Assembly (NCBI RefSeq): GCF_050920705.1
Contig: NZ_CP154799.1
Location: 2,976,001 to 3,040,000 of the forward strand
From: Regnicoccus_A sp014224355
GTDB taxonomy: Bacteria > Cyanobacteriota > Cyanobacteriia > PCC-6307 > Cyanobiaceae
Reading direction: 5' to 3'
DNA: 64,000 nt
The notes under the pieces were generated by a model that was not told the DNA's origin, did not search any database, and worked only from the letters and a program-made list of their open reading frames with translations. Shown one piece after another: positions 1-8,697 of the stretch (positions are counted from its first letter, which is position 1; the number at the start of each line of letters is the position of its first letter). The translations under genes and the position numbers were made by a program.

Positions 1-1
1 C

Positions 2-514
2 CGCAGCGGCGACGCGATCCTGGTGAGTGGCGACCTGGGCCGGCACGGGGTGGCGATCCTGGCCGCCCGCCAGGAGCTGGGGTTCAGCACTCCCCTGGTG
101 AGCGATCTGGCCCCGCTGCACGGCAGTGTCCAGGCCCTGCTGGACGCCGGCCTCGAGCTTCATGCCCTGCGCGATCTCACCCGCGGTGGGCTGGCGGCCG
201 CCCTGCACGAGCTCTGCCGCGGGGCTGGGCTGGGGGGCCTGGTGCATGAGCCTGTGGTGCCGATCCACCCCGCAGTGGCCGCGGCCTGCGAGCTGCTGGG
301 GCTCGATCCGCTCACCATGGCCAACGAGGGACGCTTCGTGCTGGTGCTGCCCGCCCCTCAGGCGCCGACGGCCCTGGAGCTGCTGCGCCAGGAAAACCCC
401 AGCGCCGCAATCATCGGCCGGATCGAGGGCCAGGCGTTGCTGCTGGAGACCGCCCTGGGGGTGCGCCGCCCCCTGGAGCCGGGCCGTGGAGAGATGTTGC
501 CCCGCATCTGCTGA
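2..514 (+). CDS. hypE: Hydrogenase maturation protein HypE, C-terminal part (cut by window edge)
   Basis: The frame is open from the first bases of the window, so the N-terminus lies outside. HypE dehydrates a carbamoyl group on its own C-terminal cysteine to make the cyanide ligand of the NiFe-hydrogenase iron. The visible part carries the AIR-synthase-like segments DLTRGGL and ANEGRF. It ends in LPRIC, the C-terminal Pro-Arg-Ile-Cys tail whose cysteine is the modified residue, so the 3' end is intact. It implies that the strain makes a NiFe hydrogenase, although no structural genes are in this window. The next gene on this strand is a 38-codon membrane peptide 80 bases downstream. Confidence 0.93.
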   Translation, partial: RSGDAILVSGDLGRHGVAILAARQELGFSTPLVSDLAPLHGSVQALLDAGLELHALRDLTRGGLAAALHELCRGAGLGGLVHEPVVPIHPAVAAACELLGLDPLTMANEGRFVLVLPAPQAPTALELLRQENPSAAIIGRIEGQALLLETALGVRRPLEPGRGEMLPRIC

Positions 515-594
515 AGGAGAAGCTCAGCCAAGGCAACCCCATCGTGACGGCGCCCGGGGGGCTGGGATGATGGGATCTGTTCCTTCGAGCAGTC

Positions 595-711
595 ATGTAC
601 ACCGACTGGACCGCCGTCATCCTGCTGCTGCTCACGGCCATCCCCCTTGGCGTGGTGGTGGCCACCGCCGCCTTCTTCATCTGGCGCCAGAAAAAACTCA
701 AGCAGCGCTGA
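595..711 (+). CDS. 38-residue single-span membrane peptide, unidentified
   Basis: ATG at 595 to TGA at 709-711. The product has a short polar N-terminus (MYTDW), one hydrophobic helix of about 22 residues (roughly residues 7-29) and a basic tail ending KKLKQR, so an N-out/C-in single-span orientation is likely. Size and layout resemble the small subunits of photosystems, cytochrome b6f or NDH-1 in cyanobacteria, but I could not match it to a named one. The last bases overlap the 3' end of the zinc-ribbon gene on the other strand. There is no strong ribosome-binding site upstream. The call rests on composition and topology only. Confidence 0.55.
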   Translation: MYTDWTAVILLLLTAIPLGVVVATAAFFIWRQKKLKQR

Positions 712-859
712 TGTCGTGGGGGGCGACTCCATGATCGGCAAGGCTGCCCTGGCCCAGACAATCGAGGCAGGTCCGGAAGCGGTGTCCGCCCAGCCGCAGA
801 ACCCCGCTGCCACCGCAATGGTTGCAGCTCCTGAGGGAGGTCTGTTCGGAACCCCTCAC
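698..859 (-). CDS. Small zinc-ribbon protein with paired CxxC motifs
   Basis: The product carries CNHCGGSG and, after a basic stretch with GHRFR, CLDCLGQG. Together they make a DnaJ-type pair of CxxCxGxG half-sites able to bind one zinc. Short proteins of this kind are conserved in marine and freshwater Synechococcus; their function is not known to me. The start is uncertain: the frame is open back to 1012, but residues upstream of a GTG at 859 look non-coding, so I chose the shorter 53-residue form. It converges on the 38-residue membrane peptide and overlaps it by 14 bases. Confidence 0.5.
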   Translation of the reverse strand: MRGSEQTSLRSCNHCGGSGVLRLGGHRFRTCLDCLGQGSLADHGVAPHDISAA

Positions 860-1098
860 TGAACAGGCAGTGCGGGCCGGATGGGTGAGAACGTGAGTGA
901 AGGAACAGGGTTCGCTCGATTCAGGAGCGGCAAAAGGGGCTGTGGGGAAAGACACCACCACGTACGTGGGTCCCCGCTCACTGACAGGACGATTCGGGGT
1001 GGAGCTGGACACAAAGACTGGCTCGTAGTCGTTGCTGTCCAGTCTGGTCAGAACTCTGCGCCTTTGATCCCGAAACCTTCCTTAAGAGTGCCCAGGCC

Positions 1099-2061
1099 TC
1101 AGCCCGTCTGTCGCAGCTGCGCCTCGAGGCGGTCCAGGTCGAGCTCCTGCAGCAGTTCCTGGGCGCTCAGGCGGCTGCCCGAGGGCACCAGCTCCAGGCT
1201 GGAGGCCATCCGCCCGATCACTGCCGCCGCGTCAAGACCCTCCTGACGCAGGGGATCCAGGCCCTGCGCTCCCCCACGCTTGGCCAGGCGCTCTCCGGCC
1301 TCATCCAGCCAGAGGGGCACATGCCAGGTTGTGGCGAACGGCCGCCCCAGCCGCTCACTGACCGCCACCTGCGGGGCCGTGGAGCGCCACAGGTCGGAAC
1401 CCCGCACCACCGTGGTCACGGCCAGCAGCAGGTCATCCACCGCCGAAGTCAGGTGGTACGCCAGGAAGCCATCGGCGCGGCGCAGCACCACATCGCCCAC
1501 CTCCGTGGCCGACTCCAGACAGCCCTCCGCCCCGATCCTCTCCTGCCAGCGCAAGGGGCCGGGCTCCAGCTTCAGCCTCCAGCTGGGCAGCCGCCCCTGC
1601 TGAACCCCCCACCCCTGGACCCCATCCCGGCAGGTGCCGGGGTAGAGAGGCCAGCCCCCATGGGGCGCCGAGAGATGGGCCAGCATCCGGCGGCTGCAGC
1701 GGCAGGGATAGAGGGCTCCGCCGCGGCGCAAGGCGGAAAGGACTGTGGCGTAGAGCCCGGTGCGCTCGCTCTGGCGCAGGGCCGGACCATCCCAGGTGAG
1801 CCCCAGCCAACGCAGGTCGGCCTCGATCGCCTCGATGGCCCCGGCACGCTGGCGGGGGCGGTCAAGGTCGTCGTGGCGAAGCAGAAAGCGACCTCCACTC
1901 AGGCGGGCCTGCAGCCAGGCCAACAGGGCCGTGCGCAGGTTGCCCAGGTGAAGCGGACCGCTCGGGGAGGGGGCGAAACGCCCGGTGGCTCCCTCAAGCC
2001 GGTGCAGATCAGCCGCCTCGATCAGTCGCTCGAGATGGGCGGGGAGGGGGAGCCCCAGGGC
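1099..2061 (-). CDS. gluQ: Glutamyl-Q tRNA(Asp) synthetase; no standard start codon before the HIGH motif
   Basis: GluQRS is a GluRS paralogue lacking the anticodon-binding domain. It glutamylates queuosine at the wobble position of tRNA(Asp). The HIGH-like motif (APSPSGPLHLGN) lies about 20 residues before the first TTG at 1923, and the KMSKS counterpart RLAKRGG is further on. The essential N-terminus is therefore encoded between 1923 and the hupB stop at 2062-2064, yet that stretch contains no ATG, GTG or TTG in frame. The frame is also the one used by hupB, with a single TGA between them. A CTG or other weak start, stop readthrough or a sequence error are the options. Length with the upstream part (about 320 residues) suits the family. 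Confidence 0.88.
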   Translation of the reverse strand, partial: ALGLPLPAHLERLIEAADLHRLEGATGRFAPSPSGPLHLGNLRTALLAWLQARLSGGRFLLRHDDLDRPRQRAGAIEAIEADLRWLGLTWDGPALRQSERTGLYATVLSALRRGGALYPCRCSRRMLAHLSAPHGGWPLYPGTCRDGVQGWGVQQGRLPSWRLKLEPGPLRWQERIGAEGCLESATEVGDVVLRRADGFLAYHLTSAVDDLLLAVTTVVRGSDLWRSTAPQVAVSERLGRPFATTWHVPLWLDEAGERLAKRGGAQGLDPLRQEGLDAAAVIGRMASSLELVPSGSRLSAQELLQELDLDRLEAQLRQTG

Positions 2062-2337
2062 TCAGCTCTGGACCTTGTCCTTGAACTGCTTGCCGGCGGT
2101 GAAGGCCGGCACGCGCTTGGCCGGGATCTTGATCTTTTCCCCGGTCTTGGGGTTGAGGCCCTGACGGGCGGAGCGCTCGCGGGCCTCGAAGGAACCGAAG
2201 CCAAGGATCGACACCTTCTTGCCTTCGACGACGGAGTCGACGATGGTGTCGATCGCGGCATCGACGACCTTGGACACTTCGGTCTTGGTCAATTCGGTGC
2301 GGACCGCAACGAGGTTGACGAGATCAGCTTTGTTCAT
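2062..2337 (-). CDS. hupB: HU-family DNA-binding protein
   Basis: A 91-residue histone-like protein that bends DNA and compacts the nucleoid. It shows the full HU/IHF pattern: MNKADLV at the N-terminus, the GFGSFE turn, and the beta-arm region NPKTGEKIKIPA followed by VPAFTAGKQFKDKV. The ATG at 2337 gives the canonical length; the frame stays open to 2520 but the extension is not HU-like. It lies directly upstream of gluQ on the same strand, in the same reading frame, separated by the TGA. The two are probably cotranscribed. Confidence 0.97.
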   Translation of the reverse strand: MNKADLVNLVAVRTELTKTEVSKVVDAAIDTIVDSVVEGKKVSILGFGSFEARERSARQGLNPKTGEKIKIPAKRVPAFTAGKQFKDKVQS

Positions 2338-2538
2338 CGGAGGCGAAAACTTCAGGAGAGTGCGGGAGCTGGGCGGAGCGGAAAAACACCCTCTCGCCTG
2401 CGCCGGAACGGTAGAGCGCGCCAATCGTATGGGGGAAGGACGGTCTGGGCAACCAGAAACCACGCCTGAACAACGGTTCGGGGCCGAATCCGCTCCGATC
2501 GCACCCATTCCGGCCCCCATTGGCCGCCCAGCGGAGCC

Positions 2539-3210
2539 TCAGGGACGATCCAGCAGGCCATCCAGCAGAGCGCGGCCTCCTTCGATCAGCTTCTCCCCCT
2601 GCAGAGCCCCCAGACCCGCTCCCGTGGCGATCCAGCGGGGGGAACCGGAAGGCAGCCAGCGGCGCAAAGCGTCGAGGCTGCGCCCCTGCCGGGCCCAGTG
2701 AAAGGTGCGGGCCGTGCGCAGTGGACGGGCCTCACCCGGTGCGGTCGGCACCAGCAGACGGCCGCAGAACAGCACGTCCATCTCCCCGGCGGCATGGACC
2801 ACACAGGCCCCCGGGGTGGGTCCCGGTGTCCAGAGCGCCCGCACCCCTTCACCAAGGTCGATCGCCTCGCCGAAGGGGCAGAGATCCGCCACGCCCGGCA
2901 ACAGGTAGGCCTCCTGTTCCTGGAGCCGCACCGGCCAGCCCAGCGCCTCCTGCCAGCGGCGGCAGCGGCCATGGCCCTCTCGGCTGGTGAGCAGGATCGT
3001 TCCGGCTCCGGCCCTGCGCAGTGCTTCAAGGTTGGCGGCCGTGTACGCCGGTGCATCGATCAGCAGCGGTGCCCGGCCCCGGGGCGCCAGCAGCCAGGAG
3101 GTTCCCCCCAGGGTGTCGCGGTTGGGGGCGAACACCCAAAGGCCCGTCAGCACGGGCGTGGGCGGCCGGCCGACCTCCAGGGTCATCTCGCCGCTGTCCT
3201 CCGCCGGCAT
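2539..3210 (-). CDS. MBL-fold hydrolase-like protein with a degenerate metal site
   Basis: About 223 residues from ATG 3210 (a second ATG lies at 3186). The fold pattern is that of metallo-beta-lactamase or glyoxalase II proteins: an N-terminal strand pair with a GGTSWLL turn, a LLIDAPAY strand, then LLTSREGHGRCRRW where the HxHxDH signature should be. The later PGPTPGACVVH and LFCGRLLVP strands are in place. Only one of the first metal-binding histidines remains, so it probably binds a different ligand or is non-catalytic. Such degenerate MBL proteins occur in cyanobacteria without a firm role. It is transcribed divergently from the frameshifted glgX. Confidence 0.75.
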   Translation of the reverse strand: MPAEDSGEMTLEVGRPPTPVLTGLWVFAPNRDTLGGTSWLLAPRGRAPLLIDAPAYTAANLEALRRAGAGTILLTSREGHGRCRRWQEALGWPVRLQEQEAYLLPGVADLCPFGEAIDLGEGVRALWTPGPTPGACVVHAAGEMDVLFCGRLLVPTAPGEARPLRTARTFHWARQGRSLDALRRWLPSGSPRWIATGAGLGALQGEKLIEGGRALLDGLLDRP

Positions 3211-3336
3211 GGCCGCCTCCCGAGGACCATCGCCCCTGCACAGCACTAGTTTGAAACGTCAGGTGACCCGGGTCCTTGTCTTCGATCCTGCTCGGACATC
3301 CCTGGCCCCTCGGGGCTGCGCTCACCGCCAGGGGGG

Positions 3337-5306
3337 GTGAATTTCTCCCTGGTGGCCCCATCGGCCACCCGGGTGGAGCTGCTGCTGTTCGCCCGCGGCA
3401 GCTCGCCTGAGCCCTTCCGGATCATCCCCCTCGATCTGCACCATCGCTCTGGCGACCACTGGCATGTGGAAGTGGAGGGGATCGGCGCCGGCACCTGCTA
3501 CGGCTACCGCGTCTATGGGCCTCTGATGCCCGGCGGCCATGGCTTCAATCCGTCGAAAGTGCTGCTCGATCCCTGCGCCAGGGCGATCAGCGGCTGGGAC
3601 GTCTACCGCCGCGGTGACGCCATCGGCGCCATCCCCAACACCGCCAGCTGCCTGAAGGGTGTGGTCACGGAGCGGGATCGCTTCGATTTCGTGGCCGCGC
3701 CGAGGCCCCGCCACAGCTGGCAGAACACGGTGATCTACGAGCTGCACGTGGGCGGGCTAAGCCGGGGCCTGGGCAGCCCCGTGGCCTCGGATCACCAGGG
3801 CAGCCTGCTGGGCCTGATCGACTCCCTGCCCTACCTCAGAAGCCTGGGCGTCACCGCCCTGGAGCTGCTGCCGGTGATGGCCTTCGATCCCCAGGACGCT
3901 CCCCACGGCCGCCAGAACTACTGGGGCTACAGCCCCCTGAGCTGGATGGCCCCCCACCAGGGCTACCTGGTGGGAAACGACCCGCTGCAAGGCCGCCAGC
4001 AGGTGCGGCAGCTGGTCACCGCCTGCCACCAGGCCGGCATGGAGGTGCTGCTCGACGTGGTCTACAACCACACCAGCGAAGGCAACCAGGACGGACCGAC
4101 CCTGAGCTGGCGCGGGCTGGCGGACCGTCTTTACTACCACCAGAACGGCAGGGGCGACTACCTCGATGTCACCGGCTGCGGCAACACCATCGCCGCCAAC
4201 CGCCCCCTGGTGCGGCGGCTGCTGCTGGAGTCGATGCGGTGCTGGGCCCTGGAACTGGGCATCGACGGCTTCCGCTTCGATCTCGGCATCGCCCTCAGCC
4301 GCGGCGAGGAGCTGGCGCCCCTCGACAAACCGCCCCTGTTCGAGGAGATCGAGGCCGACCCCGAGCTCAGCGACCTCAAGCTGGTGAGTGAACCCTGGGA
4401 CTGCGGCGGTCTCTACCGGCTCCAGGATTTCCCGGCGCGTCGCATGGGCACCTGGAACGGCCGCTTCCGCGACGACGTGCGCCGCTTCTGGAAAGGGGAC
4501 GACCACTGCAGCTGGTCACTGGCCCAGCGGCTCTCCGGCAGCCCCGATCTCTACGGCGGACGACCGGCCACGGCGGGGCGGAGCATCACCTTCATCACCG
4601 CCCACGACGGCTTCACCCTGGCCGATCTGGTCAGCTATGACGGCAAGCACAACCTGGCCAACGGCGAGGACAACCGCGACGGCGACAACCACAACAACAG
4701 CTGGAACCACGGGGTGGAGGGGCCCTGCAGCGATCCTGATGTCAACGCGCTGCGCAACCGCCAGATCCGCAACCTGCTGACCACCCTGCTGCTGGCGCCG
4801 GGAGTGCCGATGCTGCTGATGGGCGATGAGGTGCGCCGCAGCCAGGGGGGAACAACAACACCTGGTGCCAGAACAACCCTCTGGGCTGGATGCACTGGCG
4901 CCCCGATGAGGACGACCGGAGCCTGCGACGGTTCGTGACCCGCCTGGTGCGGCTGCGTCGCCGGCTGGACGGCCTGCTCAATCCCGAGATCCCCCATGCC
5001 GACGCCCCACCATCCAGGCCCGGCGAGCGGGACCTGATCTGGCGCGAATGGCACGGGGTGAAACTTCTCCAGCCCGACTGGGGCAGCTGGTCCCACAGCC
5101 TGGCCTGGAGCCTGCACGACTTGCGCCATGGCCCCCTGCTCTGGTGCGGCATGAACGCCTACTACCAGCCGATGACCTTCCAGCTGCCCGAGGCCGCTGG
5201 GGGCTGGCAGCTGGTGATCGACACCGGCCAGGCGGAGGGCGACGGGCTGGCCGAGCGCCCCTCAGCCTGGGGGGCCTCCGAGGCCCCCTCAGGGGCCGCA
5301 GCCTGA
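3337..5306 (+). pseudogene. glgX: Glycogen debranching enzyme GlgX, copy 1, frameshifted at G runs
   Basis: Isoamylase-type GH13 enzyme that removes alpha-1,6 branches from limit glycogen. All catalytic segments are in the first frame: VYNHTSEG, DGFRFDLGIAL (nucleophile Asp), VSEPWD (acid Glu) and TAHDGFTL. The frame then breaks at a G6 run (4845-4850): with one more G, GDEVRRSQGG continues into NNNTWCQNNPLGWMHW in the frame that ends at 5306. The 5' end shows a similar problem: the first frame has only a GTG at 3337, just after a G7 run, while the frame before that run offers a GTG at 3263 and a plausible N-terminus. Either the gene is decaying at homopolymers or bases are missing from the sequence. 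An intact paralogue lies at 50194-52233. Confidence 0.85.
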
Positions 5307-5358
5307 TGCTGCTGCTGTCGCCCCATCTGATCGAGGCGACGTGGGGTTGAGACAGGAA

Positions 5359-5403
5359 GCGGGCGGCGGGAATCGAACCCGCATCATCAGCCTGGAAGGC
5401 TGA
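5359..5403 (-). tRNA. tRNA-Gly(UCC), 3' half only
   Basis: On the minus strand the anticodon stem-loop is complete: stem TCAGC/GCTGA around loop CTTCCAG, giving anticodon TCC. It is followed by a variable loop, a T arm (GCGGG/CCCGC around TTCGATT) and the acceptor 3' strand CGCCCGC. The 5' acceptor strand GCGGGCG and D arm are missing; sequence beyond 5403 is instead the coding frame of a broken fic gene. A tRNA 3' half left at the border of accessory DNA is what tRNA-targeting integrases leave as an attachment-site copy. No integrase gene was found in the window. Confidence 0.8.
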
Positions 5404-5405
5404 AC

Positions 5406-6237
5406 CATGAATCATCCAGTCTCATTGCACTGTCTGACTTCTCAACAAGCAAAACGCTGGAGCACGGCCTGACCAGGCATGCGGAAGGATTCCCGCTGTC
5501 CTCACGGCTGCTGCGGGAAATCCACGCCCGGCTGCTGGCCCACTGGATCGGCGGCACCCGGCCGGGCAACGCCAGCTTCGTGCCTCCGCCACCGGGGTTG
5601 GTGGAGGACTGCATGGCCGCGTTGGAGCAGTTCATTCATGGCGGGCCCGAGGGCGAGCACGCCCTGCCGGTGCTGGTGCGCGCCGCCCTGGCCCACGTGC
5701 AGTTCGAGACGATCCACCCGTTCCTCGACGGCAACGGCCGCCTTGGCCGGCTGCTGATCGTGCTGATGCTGATTGAGGCAGGCGTGCTGGGGCAACCGCT
5801 GCTCTACCTGAGCCTGTTCTTCAAGCAGCACCGAAGCCGCTACTACGAGCTGCTGGACGGCGTGCGTCAGAACGGCGACTGGGAGACATGGATCGATTTT
5901 TTTCTCGAGGGGGTCGAGAGCACGGCATCGGGCGCCGTGGCGAAGGCCCAGCGGTTGCTGGAGCTGTTCCGCGTCGATGAGGCACGACTGATGGGGCTCG
6001 GCCGCTCCGGGGTGAGTGTGCAGCTGTGCTACAGAACCCTGCGCCGACGACCGCTCACCAGCATCAACCAGCTCAGGGAGTTGAGCGGTCTGAGTGCTCC
6101 AACAGCCAGCAAGCAAGGCAATCGAAACCCTGGTGGGCCTCGGCATCGCCCGGGAAATCACTGGAGGGCATCGAAATCGGCTGTTCGCCTATGACGCCTA
6201 TCTGGCGATCCTTAGTGAAGGCACCGAACCACTCTGA
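5406..6237 (+). pseudogene. Fic-family AMP transferase, broken at three points
   Basis: Fic proteins transfer AMP from ATP to target hydroxyls. The active loop HPFLDGNGRLGR is intact and is followed by the usual helices and a C-terminal winged-helix part. Three defects are visible. The N-terminus is gone, with the frame beginning at the tRNA fragment. The normally longer stretch between LLREIHARLLAH and WIGGTRPG is shortened by about 15-20 codons. Near the 3' end a tandem copy of CAAG (6110-6117) shifts the frame; removing it restores a tail with AIETLVGLGI that ends at 6237. It is probably non-functional. Fic proteins are commonly part of toxin-antitoxin or effector modules. Confidence 0.85.
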
Positions 6238-6647
6238 TCACTTGATCACTCTGCCTAACCCCCGATCTGAATTCAGGCACTGACTGAGGCCGGAGCAGGC
6301 ACCCCAGGGCTCCGAAGCCGGTGCTGGGGGTGGCGGGCAGGGGGGAGGGAGGGATGTCCCAGGTTGGCTCGCGCGTCTGCGCGGGCGCCGGTCGATTGGG
6401 CCCGGATCTAGCTGTCCTGATACTCAGCGAGTCGCCCCCCTTCGCGTGACTCCGCTTTGTGCAGATCCTTTGCCCCACAGCGGCTCTGCACGCCCATGGG
6501 TGCACTTGTACTGGTAGAACAGGGGCTGCGCCAAAGGCCCCGAGCCCATCGCCTGCGGCAACGTCATCCCCTGATCTCGCCATCACCGCCGCACTCTCAC
6601 CAGCAGCATGATGCCCCGATCAGTTGTCCCTCAAGGCAACTGATTCC
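6238..6647. other. Intergenic stretch, no gene recognised
   Basis: No convincing coding frame. The left edge holds the palindromic repeat TGATCACTTGATCA (about 6236-6249). The rest is GC-rich with short G runs. Confidence 0.4.
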
Positions 6648-7063
6648 ATGGTTGTTTGTCATTCATCCGGGCAGGGCTCAGGCCCCGCCCGCTGCCTTGT
6701 GATCGCAGCCGGCGGCGGCCGTGATCTGGCCTGGCCCCACCAGCGGGTAGCCGCAGAGCTGCTGGCCCGCAGCGGCGGTCGGCCTGTCCATCTGCTGCTC
6801 CATGGCGGTGCCCACGGGGCCGATGCCGCCATCGCCCGGGCTGCCCATCAGCTGGGCTGGCCGTTGCCGAGGCCCTGGCCCATTCCTCCCCGGTCGTCTC
6901 CACCTCACTGCTGGTTGTGGCCTTTCCCGGCGGCTCCGGCACCGCGTCACTGGTGCGGCAGGCCCGCCGCATGGCCACCCGGTCCCCGGTTCCGCTCGCC
7001 GTTGTGGAGGTCAGTCCATCCGCCGGTCTCTGGGCCGTGCCCGCTGCATCCACCTGCTCCTGA
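6648..7063 (+). pseudogene. DUF2493 (YspA-like, SLOG superfamily) protein, internally deleted
   Basis: The first frame encodes a beta strand and GGRDL-like turn (CLVIAAGGGRDL), then LLLHGGAHGADAAIARAA, typical of the DUF2493 nucleotide-binding fold. About residue 73 the frame changes: from about 6866 another frame reads EALAHSSPVVSTSLLVVAF then PGGSGTASLVRQARR, the other half of the domain, ending at 7063. Family members normally have about 25 residues between these halves, including a GPxRN motif, and these are absent. Such genes are common on phages, plasmids and integrative elements. It leads a same-strand row with Gp157-like and Rad52-like remnants. Confidence 0.72.
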
Positions 7064-7111
7064 GGCTCCCGCGCCCATGGGCGCCCGCCGATCCATTCCC
7101 CACGCACTGCG

Positions 7112-7673
7112 ATGCCCGTTCTCACCCCTATCCCCACCGAGGTCTCCTCTGTCCCTACCTCCGCTGCAGAAGCAGCAGGTCCGGTCTGCTCGCTGCAGCG
7201 CGTCGCACCGCAAGGTGCGCCTGGCCAATCTGCTTCCCTCTGGCAGCTGGGTATTGAGGCCCAGGAGCTCACCACCGCCATCGGCCTGCTCGCCGAACAG
7301 CTGGAAGCCGATGACCACGACACCAGCGCCCAGGCCCTCGCCGAGCTGGAGGCCGCCCTATTGGCCGAAGAGGGCAACAAAGCGGCCCTCGCTGCCAAGG
7401 CCGACGCCACTTGCTGGGTGATCGAGCACCTGCGCGGCCAGGCCGCCTACCGCCAGCAGCAGGCCAAGCGGCTCACCGAGCTATCGCGCTCCGATGCCGG
7501 CCGGGCCGATGCCCTGGAGGAATCGCTGGTGCTGGTGCTCACCCGCCCGCAGCCCACCGCCACCCGCTTCTCCCAGCCAGCCGGACAAGACCGCCATCAA
7601 GGAGGCCCTCAAGGCCGGCCACCTCATCCCCGGCGCCCAGCTCGTCTCCCGCCGCTCCTGGCGCATCCACTGA
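7112..7673 (+). pseudogene. Siphovirus Gp157-like protein, internally deleted
   Basis: The first frame gives a long charged helix (about residues 60-140) with ALAELEAALLAEEGNKAALAAKA in two halves, and VIEHLRGQAAYRQQQAKRL, typical of Gp157. That family is phage-encoded; in Streptococcus thermophilus it has been linked to phage resistance. The frame is lost after PTATRF. From about 7580 a second frame reads PDKTAIKEALKAGHLIPGAQ and then LVSRRSWRIH, the standard end of the family, with a stop at 7671-7673. The segment that usually joins them (about 30 residues) is missing. Neighbours are DUF2493 and Rad52-like genes on the same strand. Confidence 0.72.
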
Positions 7674-7869
7674 CGGGGCAGGGGCCACATCTGGTCCACA
7701 CGGCTGGCCAGCTGGGTGGTGCCGATCACCCGCAAGCCCGGCCGCCGGCCTTCGCCCGATCACATCCACTGCAGCGAGCCGCCCTGCTGGGGGCTGATCG
7801 AGCCACTGCCGCCTCAAACCTCCACCCACTGATTCCGGTCCCTGTTCCCCCTCACCCCCCATCGAAGCC

Positions 7870-8651
7870 ATGCCGTGCACCTTCTTCTCCGAGCAGATCG
7901 CTTCCCTGTCTGCCCCCCTCGATCGCGCCAAGGTGCGTCAGCGCGAGCAGGGCAGCTCCAAGGTCTCCTATCTGGAGGGATGGCAAGTGATCGCAGAAGC
8001 CAATCGGATCTTCGGGTTCGATGGCTGGCAGCGGGAAACCATCGAGGTCCGCTGCGTCAGCCAGGCTGAGCGCACCATTGGGCGGGACCAGAGGACCGGC
8101 TGGGGCGTCACTACACCGCCCGTGTCCGCGTCACCGTCGGCGGCCCCACCAGTGCAGCAGCGGTGATCCGGGAGGGTTGCGGTGCTGGCCACGGCATCGA
8201 CGCCGCCCTGGGCCAGGCCCATGAATCCGCCCTCAAGGAGGCCGAGACCGACGCCATGAAGCGGGCGCTGATGACCTTCGGGAACCCCTTCGGCCTTGCC
8301 CTCTACGACAAGCAGCAACGGGAGGTCACCCAGTCGACAGGGGAGAGCAGCGCTCCTCGGACTGCAAGTGCAAGCAACGGCATGCGATCGATCCATCGCA
8401 GCCCCTCGTCTGCTGCCCCAAGCGCCAGCGACGACCCTGGCCTCACGCCGCTCGACCCGGCCGTCATCCGCCAGATCCTGGCCTCCCTGCGCGGCCTGCC
8501 CAGGCCGGTGCTGGAAGGCTTCACCAAGGCCTTCCGCAAGCGGTTCCAGGTGCCGGAGGAGGCCACCTCCATCGCCGATCGGATCCTCCAGAAGCGTCAT
8601 CACGACTGGATTGAGGCCTTCCTGGTGCAGCACCAACGGGTGGCGGCATGA
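7870..8651 (+). pseudogene. Rad52/Rad22-type single-strand annealing protein, one frameshift
   Basis: The N-terminal half has VSYLEGWQVIAEANRIFGFD and W(Q)RETIEV, the hallmark of Rad52/22-family annealing proteins used in phage and plasmid recombination. After GWGV at about 8108-8112 the frame slips by one base. The continuation reads YTARVRVTVGG, GAGHGIDAALGQAHESALKE and AETDAMKRALMTFGNPFGLA, then a low-complexity Ser/Pro/Ala linker and a C-terminal helical domain. A single missing base (CC read as C) would repair it, so it may be intact in the cell. It lies 3' of DUF2493 and Gp157 remnants, forming one plasmid/phage-like DNA-maintenance module. Confidence 0.78.
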
Positions 8652-8680
8652 CCACGAGCACCACCGAAGAGCGGAAAAGG

Positions 8681-8690
8681 TATAAAATCT
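8681..8690 (+). promoter_or_regulatory. AT-rich -10-like element before the BrnT/BrnA pair
   Basis: TATAAAATCT sits 8 bases before the toxin ATG in otherwise GC-rich DNA, at the place where autoregulated toxin-antitoxin promoters lie. Transcription from it would give an almost leaderless toxin message. No clear -35 box was found. Confidence 0.45.
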
Positions 8691-8697
8691 GCACTGC

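Noticed and set aside
53..813. Overlapping open frames at the hypE end and beyond
   Set aside because: hypE itself uses the frame ending at 514; the other frames lack family motifs.
5359..5445. A complete tRNA-Gly
   Set aside because: The 5' acceptor strand complementary to CGCCCGC and the D arm are missing, so only the 3' half is supported.
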